NCBI GenBank assembly: GCA_029222685.1
Contig: JARHVB010000086.1
Coordinates: forward strand, 310,001-374,000
Reading direction: 5' to 3'
Length of the DNA: 64,000 nt
Source: Terripilifer ovatus
Lineage (GTDB): Bacteria > Pseudomonadota > Alphaproteobacteria > Rhizobiales > Beijerinckiaceae
The position numbers and the translations under genes were made by a program. The stretch's first letter is position 1. Each line of letters begins with the position of its first letter. Below the pieces are notes generated by a model. The model was given only the letters and a program-made list of their open reading frames with translations, ran no database searches and had not been told where the DNA came from. This document shows, in pieces, positions 44,468 through 53,225 of the stretch.

Positions 44468-46759
44468 TTGGCAACCAAGTTGGGAGCCAAGACGCGGTTC
44501 AAGACGAGATTTCGGCCGGTGTTCGACGATTTCAAGACGACGGGACTGGGAAAGAAGTTGGCGCGGGCGCTGCTCGCCTTCGACTCCTGGGTCGATTCCA
44601 GCCTGTACGAAAGCGGGCAGCGCGCTCGCCAGCGCTATGACGCCTTTGCCGCGTTCATGGATCGCTTCCACGTGTCGGGATGGCGCTGGGCCGCCGTCGA
44701 GGTCGCCTGCGAAGGTCTGACGCTGGGTCTCGCCGGCGCCATTTTGATGCTGGCCCTGGCGGTGCCCGCCTTTCGCGAAACCAGCGACGACGACTGGCTG
44801 AAGAAGCAGGATCTCGCGGTGGTGTTTCTCGACCGCTATGGCGAGGAGGTCGGCCATCGCGGCATCAAGCACGACGATTCCCTCGCGCTCGAGCAGGTGC
44901 CGGACTTTCTCATCCAGGCCGTTCTCGCCACCGAGGACCGGCGCTTCTACGAGCATTACGGCATCGACCCGATCGGCACCTTGCGCGCGCTGACCGTCAA
45001 TGCGCGCTCGTCGGGCGTCGTTCAGGGCGGCTCGACCATCACCCAGCAATTGGCCAAGAACCTCTTCCTCACCAACGAACGTTCGATCGAGCGCAAGGTC
45101 AAGGAAGCCTTCCTAGCGATGTGGCTGGAATACCGGCTCAGCAAGAACGAGATCCTGAAACTCTATCTCGACCGCGCCTATATGGGCGGCGGCACGTTCG
45201 GCGTGCAGGCGGCGGCGGATTTCTATTTCGGCAAATCGGTGCGCGACATCACGCTGGCGGAAGCCGCCATGCTCGCCGGCCTGTTCAAGGCGCCGACGAA
45301 ATTCGCGCCGCACATCAATCTGCCGGCAGCCCGCGCGCGCGCCAACGACGTGCTGCAGAACCTCGTCGATGCCGGCTTCATGACGGACGGCCAGGTCTTC
45401 GGCGCCCGCAAGAACCCCGCCACCCCGGTCGACCGCAACCGCGCCTCTTCGCCCGACTGGTATCTCGACTGGGCGTTCGAGGAAGTGAAGAAGCTCGCGC
45501 AGGCCGGCAAGCTCGGCGATGACCGCGTGCTGACGGTGCGTACGGCACTTGATTCGGGCATCCAGCGCCAGGCCGAAAAAGCGCTCGAAGACAGCCTGCG
45601 CCAGTACGGCAAGCAATATCATGCCAAGCAGGGCGCTATCGTCATCCTGGAACCCAACGGCGCGGTGCGCGCACTGGTCGGCGGCCGCGACTATGGCGCC
45701 AGCCAGTTCAACCGCGCCACCGACGCGCTACGCCAGCCCGGCTCATCGTTCAAGCCTTATGTCTATCTGACGGCGCTGATGACGGGCAAATTCAAACCGT
45801 CGACCATCGTCACCGACGGACCGGTGTGCATCGGCAACTGGTGCCCGCACAATTACGGCGGCGGATACGGCGGCTCGATGCCACTGATCACGGCGCTGAC
45901 GCGTTCCATCAACACGATCGCGGTCAAACTGTCGATCGCCATCGGCGACGGCAACGCCAAGGTCGGCCGTGCGAAAATTGTCGATACCGCGCGCAAGCTC
46001 GGTATCACCGCCCCGCTCATCGATACGCCGTCGCTGCCGATCGGCGCCGACGAAGTGACGCCGCTCGAACACGCCAATGCCTACGCCAGTTTCGCCAACG
46101 GCGGCAAACGCGCGCCCTATTTCGGCGTCGTCGAGGTGCGCAATTCGCGTGGCGACCTGATCTACCGGCATGATGCCGAAGCGGCGATGAAACAGGTCAT
46201 TCCGCCGGCCAAGATCGCCGAACTCAACAGCATGCTGACATCGGTGGTGGAAAACGGCACGGCGCGCCGCGCCATACTTCCGGGCATAAAAGTCGCCGGC
46301 AAGACGGGCACGACCAATGCGTATCGCGATGCCTGGTTCGTCGGCTTCACCGGCAATTACGTCGGCGCCGTATGGTACGGCAATGACGAGCCGACCTCGA
46401 TGAACAATATGACGGGCGGCACCCTGCCCGCCTCGACCTGGCACGAGGTCATGGAATTCGCCCATCAGGGCATCGAGCTGAAGCCCTTCTTCAGTGCGCC
46501 GCCGCCGACACCGGAAGCCATCGCCGCGGCGCTCGCCGGCGGGACAAACCAGGCCACGGCCCTGGGACATCCGCAACGCCCGGTCGTCCTGTCGCGCAAG
46601 TCCACGGAAGCATTGAACAGGCTCGAGACGCTCATGCGCAGCTCGGCCAGCAAACAACGCAAGGCCGATGCCTCCATTCCCGCGACCTTCACCGCCGATA
46701 CGCCGCCGGTCGTGCGGCTGGGCAGTGCGCGGTCGCCGGTGGAAATGCTGGCGCGCTAA
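44468..46759 (+). CDS. Class A penicillin-binding protein, PBP1A family
   Basis: 763 residues from a TTG start at 44468. Cytoplasmic N-terminus to about 75, membrane helix about 78-100. Glycosyltransferase 51 domain (about 120-300) with ATEDRRFYEHYGIDPIG and GGSTITQQLAKNLF. The transpeptidase domain (about 390-690) has the active Ser in PGSSFKPYVY, SIN in TRSINTIA and KTGTT in VAGKTGTTNAY. It polymerises and crosslinks peptidoglycan at the outer face of the inner membrane. The start has only a weak ribosome site, so a nearby alternative is possible. Confidence 0.92.
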   Translation: MATKLGAKTRFKTRFRPVFDDFKTTGLGKKLARALLAFDSWVDSSLYESGQRARQRYDAFAAFMDRFHVSGWRWAAVEVACEGLTLGLAGAILMLALAVPAFRETSDDDWLKKQDLAVVFLDRYGEEVGHRGIKHDDSLALEQVPDFLIQAVLATEDRRFYEHYGIDPIGTLRALTVNARSSGVVQGGSTITQQLAKNLFLTNERSIERKVKEAFLAMWLEYRLSKNEILKLYLDRAYMGGGTFGVQAAADFYFGKSVRDITLAEAAMLAGLFKAPTKFAPHINLPAARARANDVLQNLVDAGFMTDGQVFGARKNPATPVDRNRASSPDWYLDWAFEEVKKLAQAGKLGDDRVLTVRTALDSGIQRQAEKALEDSLRQYGKQYHAKQGAIVILEPNGAVRALVGGRDYGASQFNRATDALRQPGSSFKPYVYLTALMTGKFKPSTIVTDGPVCIGNWCPHNYGGGYGGSMPLITALTRSINTIAVKLSIAIGDGNAKVGRAKIVDTARKLGITAPLIDTPSLPIGADEVTPLEHANAYASFANGGKRAPYFGVVEVRNSRGDLIYRHDAEAAMKQVIPPAKIAELNSMLTSVVENGTARRAILPGIKVAGKTGTTNAYRDAWFVGFTGNYVGAVWYGNDEPTSMNNMTGGTLPASTWHEVMEFAHQGIELKPFFSAPPPTPEAIAAALAGGTNQATALGHPQRPVVLSRKSTEALNRLETLMRSSASKQRKADASIPATFTADTPPVVRLGSARSPVEMLAR

Positions 46760-46995
46760 CGCTTCTCCGGCTGCATCCGGATCAGCGTCCGCAATTGCTC
46801 GGCCGAGAGCGGGCCGGCGAGAATTTTCATATTGATCGCCTCGGCCATGATGCTGTCGAGGCCGACGATGCGATCCGGGTTGGTGTCGGCATGCACCTCT
46901 GGATCGCTGCCGGCGCTGCCCGCGGCGATGAGATTGAACTTCATATCGAAGTTTTTCTGGAACGCTGGCACGATCATATTGATCGATGATCCATT
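46756..46995 (-). pseudogene. Remnant of an NMT1/TauA-type solute-binding protein, C-terminus only
   Basis: The last 40 residues on the minus strand, including RIVGLDSIMAEAINMKILAG and SAEQLRTLIR, align with the C-terminus of the binding protein at 1747-2706 (GLDQIMTDAIQAKLL). No signal peptide or N-terminal domain precedes them, and upstream the frame runs into a short tandem repeat. It is therefore a decayed copy. Its stop overlaps the end of the penicillin-binding protein gene. The intact-looking open frame to 47193 is not a credible full gene. Confidence 0.65.
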
Positions 46996-47016
46996 CATAT
47001 CGGTCGATGATCCATT
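46975..47016. repeat. Two tandem 21-base units at the broken end of the remnant
   Basis: CATATTGATCGATGATCCATT (21 bases, 46975-46995) recurs at 46996-47016 as CATAT-CGG-TCGATGATCCATT, with two substitutions. Being a multiple of three, the duplication keeps the frame. The rest of 46760-47101 holds the solute-binding remnant and the GGGAGGAATT ribosome site of the following monooxygenase. Confidence 0.8.
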
Positions 47017-47101
47017 GGTGGAATAATCAACCGGGATCTGTCGTTGACACTGCGATTGCCGGATGCTCGACTTCATCACGATAAATCGGGAGGAATTCAG
47101 C

Positions 47102-48562
47102 ATGCCGGATCCGGCGGGCATTCGGAAAGCGGTGATTATCGGCGCGGGCTTCGGCGGCATCGGCATGGCCATCCGCCTCAAGAAGTCCGGCATCGACGAC
47201 TTTGTGATTCTGGAACGGGCCGCCGGCGCCGGTGGCGTCTGGTTCGCGAATGCCTATCCGGGTGCCGCCTGTGACGTGGAATCCCACCTCTATTCCTATT
47301 CGTTCGAAACCAATTTCGACTGGGAGCGACCGCACGGCAATCGCTCGGAAATCCTGCGCTATTTCGAACACTGCCTGCGCAAATACGACCTGCTCAGACA
47401 CATCAGGTTCAACAAGGGCGTCGCCAGCGCAGACTTCGACCAGGCCAGCGGCACCTGGATCGTGCGCACGGCGGATGGCGAAACCTTGCGGACGAAAACG
47501 CTCATCTCGGCCTGCGGCCTCTTCAATGCGCCGTTGATCCCGCATCTCGCCGGCATCGAAACGTTCAAGGGCGCGCGTTTTCATTCAGCGCAATGGGACG
47601 CGACGTTCGATCCGCGCGGCAGGAAGATCGCCGTCATCGGCACCGGATGCAGCGCCGCGCAGTTCGTTCCCGAGATCGTCGGCACGGCCGACAAACTTTA
47701 TGTCTTCCAGCGCACGCCGGCCTTTGTCGGGCCGCGCCAGGAGGCAGCCTTCACCGACCGGCAGCGGCGGCTTTATCGCCTGTTCCCGATCCTGCGCCAG
47801 ATAGACCGGCTGAAAATCTTCTATCGGTACGAGCAGAACTTCCGCGTGCAGGAAGAGCCGGAGCTGCGCAAGGCGCGCGGCAAGGATGTCGCCGCCTTCA
47901 TCACCAGCCAGGTGAGCGACGAAGCGAAGCGCGCCAAGCTGTTGCCGCCTTATGAGGCCGGGTGCAAACGCAATGTCAGGTCCGGAACCTTCCTCAAGGC
48001 GCTCGACCGGCCGAATGCCGATGTCATCACCTCGGGGATCGATCACGTCACGGCCGACGCCATCGTGACGAAGGACGGCGCCGGCCATCCCGTCGATACG
48101 ATCATCTATGGGACAGGCTTCACGCCGTCGAACTATCTCTCGACGTTCCAGGTGCGCGGCCTCAACGGTCAGGACCTGCGCGATGCCTGGAAGGACGGGC
48201 CGGAGGCCTATCTCGGCATCGGCGTCAGCGGCTTTCCCAATTTCTTCATGATCTACGGGCCCAACACCAATGCGCCTGCCTCGATCATTTTCATGATCGA
48301 ATGCCAGGTCAATTACATCCTCAAATGCCTGCGCACGATCGAGAAGAAGAAGCTGCGCTACATGGATGTCGCGAGCGGCGTCCAGGCCGCGTTCAACAAA
48401 GAGGTGCAGAACAGGCTGAAAGCCACCTCATGGGCGAGCGGCTGCACCAGCTATTTCATGACCGCCGCCGGCAAGATCGTCACCCAATGGCCGGGCGCCA
48501 GTCACAAATACTGGCTGCGCACGCGCAAGCTCGAACTGGATGATTTTCGGCTGACGCGGTGA
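47102..48562 (+). CDS. Baeyer-Villiger-type flavin monooxygenase
   Basis: 486 residues from the ATG at 47102 (CGGGAGGAATTC upstream). N-terminal FAD motif GAGFGGIGMAIRLKK, the second NADPH Rossmann motif IAVIGTGCSAAQF (about 177-189), and between them the Baeyer-Villiger fingerprint FKGARFHSAQW (residues 155-165, FxGxxxHxxxW complete). Such enzymes insert oxygen beside a ketone, giving an ester or lactone, using NADPH and oxygen. Its neighbours do not reveal the substrate. Aromatic or cyclic ketones are usual for the family. Confidence 0.92.
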   Translation: MPDPAGIRKAVIIGAGFGGIGMAIRLKKSGIDDFVILERAAGAGGVWFANAYPGAACDVESHLYSYSFETNFDWERPHGNRSEILRYFEHCLRKYDLLRHIRFNKGVASADFDQASGTWIVRTADGETLRTKTLISACGLFNAPLIPHLAGIETFKGARFHSAQWDATFDPRGRKIAVIGTGCSAAQFVPEIVGTADKLYVFQRTPAFVGPRQEAAFTDRQRRLYRLFPILRQIDRLKIFYRYEQNFRVQEEPELRKARGKDVAAFITSQVSDEAKRAKLLPPYEAGCKRNVRSGTFLKALDRPNADVITSGIDHVTADAIVTKDGAGHPVDTIIYGTGFTPSNYLSTFQVRGLNGQDLRDAWKDGPEAYLGIGVSGFPNFFMIYGPNTNAPASIIFMIECQVNYILKCLRTIEKKKLRYMDVASGVQAAFNKEVQNRLKATSWASGCTSYFMTAAGKIVTQWPGASHKYWLRTRKLELDDFRLTR

Positions 48563-48597
48563 GGTTGTGTCTGGAGGCTGGCGGAAAGCCAACAGGA

Positions 48598-48741
48598 GCC
48601 CTCATCCTGAGGAGCGCTCGCAGAGCGCGTCTCGAAGGACGGGGGCGTGTGAGGAAGCCGTGCCGTGCGTGACCTGAGAGCTGCGGCACGACGCCCTCGT
48701 CCTTCGAGACGCCTGCTTCGCAGGCTCCTCAGGATGAGGGC
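48598..48741. repeat. Long palindromic intergenic repeat (CCCTCATCCTGAGG type)
   Basis: The element starts GCCCTCATCCTGAGGAGCGC and ends CTCCTCAGGATGAGGGC, perfect inverse ends. Inside, GTCTCGAAGGACG pairs with CGTCCTTCGAGAC, so the whole forms a long hairpin of about 70 bases per arm. Repeats of this kind are frequent in several Hyphomicrobiales genomes. It lies between two converging genes, where it may act as a bidirectional terminator. Confidence 0.9.
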
Positions 48742-48772
48742 TTCTGGGATCGCGGTCGCGGCCTGCTATCAC

Positions 48773-49828
48773 TCAATCGGTCGCCGGCGCGTGCACCGTG
48801 TGATAGAGATGCTGGCCCGTGCGTGAAGGAAAGCCGCCGCGCAATGCGCCTGCCCGGCGGTCGCGGTAGATGATGCCCATGCCGGGCGCGAGTTCGCGGG
48901 AATTCGGCACCGACAGCCACATGCGCAGCAGATGGCGCTTGCGGTCTTCCTCCGGATAGTCGTGGAATTCCGTGCGCGAATGCAGCGCCACGTGATTGTT
49001 GATGAACTGCACGTCGCCCGGCTTGAATTCGAGGAAGAAGCGGAATTCATCGCTGGAGGCGAGCTTGTCGATCAGTTCCATGGCTTCGCGCTGCTGGTCG
49101 GTGAGACGCGGCGCATCTTCGAAGCGCTGCGAGTTGAGCACCTGCATGCGGATATAGCGGCAGGAGAATTTGTCGCCGACTTGCGAAAAGAGCGGCTGCA
49201 TGTACCAGGGCTTTTCGCCGGGCGGCTCCTGCGTGTTCCAGCTCCATGGATAGGGCTGGTAAAGCACGTCGAGCAGATCGGGCCTGGTGCGCGCGATCTC
49301 GTTGCGCACGGCAAGCGAGCTGGCGATGATGCTCAATCCGCCTTCCTTCGCGGTGCGCAGCACCATCAATCCGACGACGTCGCAGGAATCGCAATGGTAT
49401 GAAAGCTGCTGGCGGCTCTTGTAGCCGCGGCCTTCGGGGCTTGCGATATCGACGCCGAAATCGCGCACGTCGCCGAGCAGATCGCCCATCTTGCTTTGCG
49501 AGACTGCCGTGCCGAGATAGAGCCCAAGGCCCCAGTAGATGAGGCGCAGATCGTCCTTGTCGTAGCGCTGCGCCGGAAAGCCGCGCAGGTGATAAATGCC
49601 GGGGCCGTTCTCCAGCATGTCGAGCGCATAGGCCATGACCCTGGAAAAATTCGGCAGGACAAAATTTTCCCGCGTCAGCGTGTCGAACGAGAGCCCCATC
49701 GCCTTGGCGGACTTCAGGGCAGTCTCGATCTCCGCCACATCGGCTTTCGAAAGCTCGTAGATCCAGTCGCTGGACTGAGCCATGTCCGGGCCGCGCCAGT
49801 CGGCGGCGCTTTCAATGATACGTTGCAA
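48773..49828 (-). CDS. TauD/TfdA family Fe(II)/2-oxoglutarate dioxygenase
   Basis: 351 residues. The iron triad is His145 and Asp147 in SYHCDSCD and a distal His in NNHVALHSRTEFHDY, followed by the 2-oxoglutarate-binding Arg in RKRHLLRMWLS. These enzymes hydroxylate substrates such as taurine, alkyl sulfates or phenoxy acids. It is followed upstream in the same direction by a VOC protein and a TctC-type binding protein, so the three genes (51366 to 48773) may form one unit for uptake and oxidation of a compound. The substrate is not identifiable. Confidence 0.9.
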   Translation of the reverse strand: MQRIIESAADWRGPDMAQSSDWIYELSKADVAEIETALKSAKAMGLSFDTLTRENFVLPNFSRVMAYALDMLENGPGIYHLRGFPAQRYDKDDLRLIYWGLGLYLGTAVSQSKMGDLLGDVRDFGVDIASPEGRGYKSRQQLSYHCDSCDVVGLMVLRTAKEGGLSIIASSLAVRNEIARTRPDLLDVLYQPYPWSWNTQEPPGEKPWYMQPLFSQVGDKFSCRYIRMQVLNSQRFEDAPRLTDQQREAMELIDKLASSDEFRFFLEFKPGDVQFINNHVALHSRTEFHDYPEEDRKRHLLRMWLSVPNSRELAPGMGIIYRDRRAGALRGGFPSRTGQHLYHTVHAPATD

Positions 49829-49847
49829 TCAGCCCTCCCAATTTTGT

Positions 49848-50252
49848 TCAATCGTCGCGCTCGGCCACGGGTCCGCGCTGGAGATCGATGATCTCGATTA
49901 CATTGCGATCGGGATCATGAAAATAAGCACTGCGGCCCTGAAAGGTTCCGGCACGGCGATCCTCTTCCTTGAAGATGCGGATGCCCTTGCCGGCAAGAAA
50001 CGCCTTGGCACGGTCGTATTCCTGCGGCGAGACTTTGAAGGCCGTGTGGATCTCATGCTTGTCGCCGACATTCGGATCGATCGGCTTTTCCGAATAGGTC
50101 AGCACGAAGCTGGCACCATGGGCGTTCATGAACACCATATGATTGGTGCGGCGGAGTTTCTCGAGCCCGAGGACCTGCGTGTAGAACGCCTCGGACCGGT
50201 CGAGGTCCTTCACCGGTATGGTGAAATGGACCACAGCTTCCGTCTTCAACAT
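49848..50252 (-). CDS. VOC family (glyoxalase-fold) metalloprotein
   Basis: 134 residues forming one vicinal-oxygen-chelate unit pair: VVHFTIPVKDLDRSEAFYTQ starts the first beta-alpha-beta unit and SAYFHDPDRNVIEIID closes the second. Metal positions are His in VVHF, His in KHEIH and Glu in VIEII, which fits a dioxygenase or glyoxalase-like active site. It lies 19 bases before the TauD-type gene and 58 after the binding-protein gene, probably co-transcribed with both. Confidence 0.88.
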   Translation of the reverse strand: MLKTEAVVHFTIPVKDLDRSEAFYTQVLGLEKLRRTNHMVFMNAHGASFVLTYSEKPIDPNVGDKHEIHTAFKVSPQEYDRAKAFLAGKGIRIFKEEDRRAGTFQGRSAYFHDPDRNVIEIIDLQRGPVAERDD

Positions 50253-50310
50253 GCAGCCCTCCCGTCAATTTACGGCAAGCTTACGCCCGGCGCGAAACCG
50301 GGCGCAATTG

Positions 50311-51366
50311 TTATTGGTTGTGCAGGACGACCTTGCGGATGCGCTCGCGCTGTTCCGGGGTCACCGCGCTCAGCGCCTTGATGGCGAGCTGGCGCGCGAC
50401 GTCAGGTTCCTGGAAGCCGACGAAGCGCTGGGTCTTCTCGCCTTCGGCGATCAGGGCCGGATCGGTGAGCGCTTTCTTGACCGCGGCGCGCAGGAACGCC
50501 AGGCGCTCCGGCGGCACGCCGGGCGTGGTCACGAGAATACGGCCGAGATCGTTGATGGAATTGCGGAACTCGAGCCACCAGCGCGCATCGGCGTCGAGCT
50601 TTATGGCTTCGAACACGGTGGGAACGTTCGGCAGAAGCTGCGAGCGTTTCAACCCCATCGACAGGAAGGCCCGTGCCTGGCCGGCCTTGTCGACCTGCGC
50701 GGCCGACGAGTCGGACACATAAAGCGCGTCCTGCTCGCCGCGCTCGATGGCCAGCGCGATCTCGGCGCTGCCCTTGTAACCCATGACGATCTGGCAATTG
50801 ATCTTCAGCGCCTCGCAGGTGATCGCCGCGCCATCGCCCGGCCCGTCCGTCGGGCCGGTACCGCCCCAGCGAATGCGCACGCCAGGCTTGTAGAGATCCT
50901 CCGGGGTCTTGATCGGTGAATCCTTGGCCAGAAGCCAGACCCAGGGATAGGCGGCGACAATGCCCAGATGCTCCAGCTTGGTCAGGTCGTAGCGCACGTT
51001 CTGCTGATCGAGGAGCTGGCCGAGCGCGGCCGGTGTGCCGTTGACGATGTGCACCAGCAGGCCATCGGGCGGCGCCGCGGAAACGCGATTCAGCGCGACC
51101 AGACCGCCGGCTCCGACCTGATTTTCGACGATGACCGTGGCGCCAAGCGTCTGGCTCAGATAGGGCGCGATCATGCGCGCGTAGGCGTCAAAACCGCCGC
51201 CGACGCCCACCCCGACGATGAATCTGACGGTCTTGCCCTTGTAGAAGGCAGCCCCATCCTGGGCATTCGCCCGCGAAACTGCGCCTGCCAAAACCGGACC
51301 CGCAAGGAGCATCATTGCAGCCCCCACCAGAGGCGTCGCCACCGACCGCGCCAGACCACGAAGCAT
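50311..51366 (-). CDS. TctC/Bug-type solute-binding protein
   Basis: 351 residues from the ATG at 51366 (AGGGAGGAATGGC upstream). Signal peptide about 1-34 (ending SRANA). The mature part starts with the family-typical FYKGKTVRFIVGVGVGGGFD, continues with NQVGAGGLVALNRV and PDGLLVHIVNG, then the usual two-lobe pattern. No TctA or TctB gene is present. It heads a same-strand group with a VOC protein and a TauD-type dioxygenase, so its ligand is plausibly their substrate. Confidence 0.88.
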   Translation of the reverse strand: MLRGLARSVATPLVGAAMMLLAGPVLAGAVSRANAQDGAAFYKGKTVRFIVGVGVGGGFDAYARMIAPYLSQTLGATVIVENQVGAGGLVALNRVSAAPPDGLLVHIVNGTPAALGQLLDQQNVRYDLTKLEHLGIVAAYPWVWLLAKDSPIKTPEDLYKPGVRIRWGGTGPTDGPGDGAAITCEALKINCQIVMGYKGSAEIALAIERGEQDALYVSDSSAAQVDKAGQARAFLSMGLKRSQLLPNVPTVFEAIKLDADARWWLEFRNSINDLGRILVTTPGVPPERLAFLRAAVKKALTDPALIAEGEKTQRFVGFQEPDVARQLAIKALSAVTPEQRERIRKVVLHNQ

Positions 51367-51525
51367 GCCATTCCTCCCTAAATGTCGCCTGGCGATCTTA
51401 TACGGCCCGGCCTGCCGGGTCGCCGCCAAAATGGCCGGCAGAAAGGCCGCTCTTGCCACGGTTCCCGACGGCATGGCAATCGTTGGCTGGGCAGCCGGAC
51501 CAGTGATTCATCTGGAAAATAGGTT

Positions 51526-52104
51526 TTGATCACATTCGCGAAAACCCTGCTGGCAGCCATCGTCGGCGTCGCCCTCGGACTGACGGCGACGTGGCTTGCC
51601 GTCGAGCGCGGCTATGGCTTCGGCGCGGTCAGCTCCGGGCCCTGGACCGGCTGGCCGAAGACCGGGTCGCGCGAGGCCGATCCTTATGCGCGTGCCGTCA
51701 TCGCCCGTAGCGGCGAAGTGCCCCTCGGCCTGGCCGAAGGATTGAGTTTCATGGCGCGGACGGATGACACCGGCGCACTGCTCGATCCAGCCTGCGACTA
51801 CGTCCTGTCCGATCCGATCCCGCCGGCACGCTATTGGACGATCACGGCGATGACGCCGCACGGCGCGCTGATAGACAATGCCGCCGGGCATTTCGGCCTG
51901 ACCTCGGCGGAAATCGTCCGCGACATGCGCGGCAAATTCGAAATCACCGTCTCGCGGCAGGCCCGCGCCGGCAATTGGCTGCCGCTGGGCGACACGTCCG
52001 AATTCGTGCTGGTGCTGCGGCTCTACGATACGCCGCTCAGTTCCGCCAGTTCGTCCATCGGCATCACGCCGATGCCGCAGCTCAAGCGGGGACGCTGCGC
52101 ATGA
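51526..52104 (+). CDS. DUF1214 domain protein
   Basis: 192 residues from a TTG start at 51526. One N-terminal membrane helix (about 5-27), then a DUF1214-type domain containing YVLSDPIPPARYWTITAM, FEITVSRQARAGNWLPLGDT and SEFVLVLRLYDTPL. The function of DUF1214 is not established. Its TGA overlaps the ATG of the next gene (ATGA), a pairing of DUF1214 and DUF1254 proteins that I know as common in Hyphomicrobiales. Probably anchored in the inner membrane with the domain outside. Confidence 0.85.
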   Translation: MITFAKTLLAAIVGVALGLTATWLAVERGYGFGAVSSGPWTGWPKTGSREADPYARAVIARSGEVPLGLAEGLSFMARTDDTGALLDPACDYVLSDPIPPARYWTITAMTPHGALIDNAAGHFGLTSAEIVRDMRGKFEITVSRQARAGNWLPLGDTSEFVLVLRLYDTPLSSASSSIGITPMPQLKRGRCA

Positions 52105-52676
52105 GCCTTCGCGAGACATTCATAAGCAATCTGCCGTGGATCGCGGGCACGGCGATCATCGCCGGCATCACGCACATCACATCGATCATGGCGATGCCCT
52201 ATCTGGCGCCGAAGGATGCCTTCGCGCGGCTGGAGCCGGCGGCTCCGCTCGACAAGATGGCGGTGCTGCCGCAGGGCGTGCCAGGCCAGACGTTGATGCC
52301 TTTCGAAGACCCCGCGCTGGTCGTCGGCGTCTGCCGCTACGATCTCAATGTCGCACCGTTGCGGCTGCGCGGGGCGCTCGGCGGCGATGGTCTGTTGCTG
52401 TTCTCGTTCCACAACCGGTTCGGCACGACGTTCTATTCGATGACGGACAAGGGCGCCTTGCGCGGACGGCTCGATGTGCTGGTTCTGACGCCGGAACAGT
52501 TGGAGGCGGTGGAGGCTTTCGATCCGGAAGACGAGCTGCCGCAGGAACTGCGGCTGGTCGGGCCGACGAAAGAGGGGTTCGTGCTTATCCGCAGCATCAG
52601 CCCGGAACGCGGCAATCTGGCGGAAGCGAAGGCGCGCATTGCGCAGGTCGGCTGCGAGGCGGAAGGCAATCGCTGA
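52101..52676 (+). CDS. DUF1254 domain protein
   Basis: 191 residues from the ATG at 52101. N-terminal membrane helix about 12-32. Then MAVLPQGVPGQTLMPFEDPA and VCRYDLNVAPLRLRGALGG, the DUF1254 pattern. It is coupled to the DUF1214 gene by a four-base overlap, so the two probably work together. Shorter than the full DUF1254+DUF1214 proteins that contain both domains in one chain; here the two are split. No biochemical role can be given. Confidence 0.82.
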   Translation: MSLRETFISNLPWIAGTAIIAGITHITSIMAMPYLAPKDAFARLEPAAPLDKMAVLPQGVPGQTLMPFEDPALVVGVCRYDLNVAPLRLRGALGGDGLLLFSFHNRFGTTFYSMTDKGALRGRLDVLVLTPEQLEAVEAFDPEDELPQELRLVGPTKEGFVLIRSISPERGNLAEAKARIAQVGCEAEGNR

Positions 52677-52723
52677 ACCGGAAAATCAGGACAAAGAACT
52701 AAAGAAAATAAGCAGGCAAAAAA

Positions 52724-52945
52724 TCAGGCTTGCTGTTTGCGCTTGCGCGTCGAGCGCATGCCGGCACTGGCGCGCGTCATCCGGCTTCGTTTGATGCCGA
52801 CCTGGAGACCGGCTTTGGCGTCGGGTTCGATCTGGCGCTCGTAGCGGACGCCGGTGAAAAACAGGATCTCTGCACTGCTCCCAGCAGTCGCAATATGGTC
52901 TTTCAGGACCCGCCTTTGCACTGGGAAACCAATAATATTGGACAT
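52724..52945 (-). CDS. Small conserved-looking basic protein
   Basis: 73 residues from ATG 52945, opposite to the preceding gene. The sequence MSNIIGFPVQRRVLKDHI then AEILFFTGVRYERQI followed by a basic Arg/Lys-rich tail (TRASAGMRSTRKRKQQA) has the look of short Hyphomicrobiales proteins I have met, but I cannot name the family. Upstream on the minus strand a TTGACA box (53035-53030) may be part of its promoter. Coding is plausible, not certain. Confidence 0.55.
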   Translation of the reverse strand: MSNIIGFPVQRRVLKDHIATAGSSAEILFFTGVRYERQIEPDAKAGLQVGIKRSRMTRASAGMRSTRKRKQQA

Positions 52946-53160
52946 TGCACAAGCTCCGGGACCAAATGCGCTCCTTCAGTGAGCATGAAGTCGAACGACG
53001 GCATTAGAGGGTCGGAAGGTTAATTATGTGTCAACGAATTGCCAACAAAAAATTCCCGACTTTGACCAATGGCACTCACGCGATCTCTTGCGGATAATAT
53101 TCGCGCAGCCGGCGGATCGTATCTGTGTGTGACCACACACGGGAAGCACCCAATAAGAAG

Positions 53161-53206
53161 CCCGTTTTCTTCACGCGAACGGTACCCGCTTCGCTTGAAA
53201 ATGCGC
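53161..53206. repeat. Inverted copy of the GCATTTTC...GAAGTGGACACCGG repeat
   Basis: Read on the minus strand it gives GCGCATTTTCAAGCGAAGC, GGGTACCGTTCGCGTGAAG and AAAACGGG, matching 13371-13415 with a few changes. It lies near the end of the DUF1491 gene. The rest of 52946-53225 shows no gene. Confidence 0.75.
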
Positions 53207-53225
53207 TGACGCTGTGGATAAACGG

